A stretch of DNA of 39,761 bases, taken from positions 1 through 39,761 of the forward strand of contig WTAT01000068.1 of NCBI GenBank assembly GCA_013139415.1, in the 5' to 3' direction. The position numbers and the translations under genes are program-made. How positions within the stretch are numbered: position 1 is the stretch's first letter; every line of letters starts with the position of its first letter. This document shows, one piece after another, positions 38,185-39,761 of this stretch. Origin of the DNA: Desulforhopalus sp. (GTDB lineage: Bacteria; Desulfobacterota; Desulfobulbia; Desulfobulbales; Desulfocapsaceae). The notes beneath the pieces were generated by a model. That model was not told the DNA's origin. It worked only from the letters and a program-made list of their open reading frames with translations, and made no database searches.

Positions 38185-39724
38185 GGTTCTCTCCAGTCAA
38201 AGTTTCCATGACAACCGGAAACCTAAGGGTGAAGGTGGTTCCCGACTCAGGCGTGGAAGTTACCCTGATTGAACCTTTATGTTCCTTGACTATCGCATAG
38301 GAGACCGACAGGCCAAGCCCGGTCCCTTCGCCCGTTGCCTTCGTTGTAAAAAATGGATCGAAGATTTTTTCCAAAAGTTTGTTGTCAATCCCGGGTCCCG
38401 AGTCCTGGATGGTAATCTCGTTAATATCCTGGTTAGCCCTGGTTCTGCTGGTGATACGCAACCGGCCATGACCTTCCATAGCCTGGACACCGTTGACTAC
38501 GATGTTCATGATCACCTGATTCAATCTAATTGCATTACCGTAGATGGGTGGCAACTCCGGATTCAGCTCCCGGGAAATTTCGACATTCTGGAAAAGCGGC
38601 TGATGCTGCAGTATGGTAAGTGTTTTCTGGATGACATCGTTTAAGTCGACCAGCTCCATCTCATAGGTGGTCTGATGGGAGAATTCCAACAGGTCTGCTA
38701 CGATTACCTTGCATCTTTCCGCTTCATGTATAATCGTCTGCAGGTCACTCGTTAGTGGATGCTCCGCCCCCAGATCCTCCTGAACCAGATTGGCATAGAG
38801 CATGATCCCGGACATAGGGTTGTTTATTTCATGGGCAACGCCAGCCGCAAGACGTCCAAGGCCAGCCATTTTTTCCGACTGCATCAGCATCTGGTGGCTC
38901 TGCTCAAGGTCTTCTTCGATCTGTTGCATAGCCCTGAGATCTGTGAACAGGCCACAAGTAGCAATTTCCTGATCACGGTCATAAATAATCCCACCCGAAA
39001 AACTGACCGGAATATCATGACCATCTTTGTGCTTTACAATCAATTCGTGGCGTAAAAGTTTCCCTTTGCCACCAAAATGACTACTCCGCATCCTCTTGAT
39101 CAATTCATAAGCCACACCCTCATTGTACAGCTGGGTTACATGGAGAGTCTCTGTATCCACTTCGTTATAACCAAGCAGAGCCTGTGCCTCTTGATTAAAG
39201 AGCATAATATTACCCTTCATATCCGAGGCAATAATCCCATCAACGGAACTATCAATAAGGTTATGGAAAAAGGCGTTGCGACGTCTCAACTCACCTTCAA
39301 GATTTTTTTGTTGTGTGATATCTATGAGATAAACAAGATAATAATCTGTGTTGGCTGGTGGAAAAACAACCACGCCACTCAGAATGGATCGGACACCATT
39401 TTTTGTGAATTCTACATCGTGACGTATCTTCCCGCCGATTTCCCCGCCTCGCTGTTCAAAGTGATCCCGAATAAGGAGGAAGAGGTCACCATTATGTTCT
39501 CCAAGAATCTCCCTGAAACTCACGCCAACAAGTTTGCCACAAGGAAGCCCTAGAAAGCCGCACGCCGCAGGGTTGGCATGGATTACCGCATGATCCGGCC
39601 CCACCACCACGACGCCATTCGGTGTTTCTTCAAGAATGGTATGAAGATAATGATAGGGTCCCAGATCTTTAATCAATAAATCTTTATCCCTATTTGCTGT
39701 CGAAAGAGCGGCTATAGTACTCAC
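38177..39724 (-). CDS. PAS-domain sensor histidine kinase
   Basis: Two PAS-like segments, HisKA LGRLAAGVAHEINNPMSGIMLYANL, HATPase IQDSGPGIDNKLLEKIFDPFFTTKATGEGTGLGLSVSYAIV; overlaps hdrC start by 8 nt. Confidence 0.95.
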   Translation of the reverse strand: MSTIAALSTANRDKDLLIKDLGPYHYLHTILEETPNGVVVVGPDHAVIHANPAACGFLGLPCGKLVGVSFREILGEHNGDLFLLIRDHFEQRGGEIGGKIRHDVEFTKNGVRSILSGVVVFPPANTDYYLVYLIDITQQKNLEGELRRRNAFFHNLIDSSVDGIIASDMKGNIMLFNQEAQALLGYNEVDTETLHVTQLYNEGVAYELIKRMRSSHFGGKGKLLRHELIVKHKDGHDIPVSFSGGIIYDRDQEIATCGLFTDLRAMQQIEEDLEQSHQMLMQSEKMAGLGRLAAGVAHEINNPMSGIMLYANLVQEDLGAEHPLTSDLQTIIHEAERCKVIVADLLEFSHQTTYEMELVDLNDVIQKTLTILQHQPLFQNVEISRELNPELPPIYGNAIRLNQVIMNIVVNGVQAMEGHGRLRITSRTRANQDINEITIQDSGPGIDNKLLEKIFDPFFTTKATGEGTGLGLSVSYAIVKEHKGSIRVTSTPESGTTFTLRFPVVMETLTGENHG

Positions 39725-39761
39725 AACGCACTATCGACCAATGGAATCCAGAAATTCTGGT

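Noticed and set aside
1-39761. CRISPR array
   Set aside because: Repeats are palindromic, dispersed and not regularly spaced; no cas genes.

Overview
The window reads as a chromosomal segment of a Desulfobulbales-like (Desulfobacterota) bacterium; the taxonomy is inferred from gene content only. (1) 0.08-24.6 kb is mostly housekeeping: secY-map-infA-rpmJ-rpsM-rpsK-rpsD-rpoA-rplQ, a YkgJ-type cysteine cluster protein, rpsB-tsf-pyrH-frr-uppS-cdsA-dxr-rseP-tsaB-ispG-proS, an RSH (RelA/SpoT) protein, an Smr-like protein, an FKBP, then lptG and crcB (minus strand) and a DHH phosphoesterase. (2) 24.6-30.4 kb is accessory: two tandem GlgC paralogs, tRNA-Arg(CCT), decayed phage genes (gpW, frameshifted portal, a possible YopX-like fragment), a 5'-truncated higB with intact higA, a hicB remnant broken by a palindromic element, and many small inverted-repeat elements. 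(3) 30.4-39.7 kb is a minus-strand locus: PAS histidine kinase-hdrC-hdrB-hdrA(tandem fusion, 1215 aa)-mvhD-metV-metF-CheY-like regulator. It matches the electron-bifurcating MetVF-HdrABC-MvhD methylenetetrahydrofolate reductase gene set. The ORF track truncates mvhD because codon 16 is an in-frame TGA. I read this as selenocysteine (CxxU), followed by a good bacterial SECIS-like hairpin. Other main observations: a ~170-bp palindromic element in inverted orientation bracketing rpsB-tsf; a 20-nt core shared by five palindromic elements with different terminal repeats; a repeated TAAGGNNCTAA box at element ends; and an RSH protein whose hydrolase motifs are degenerate.
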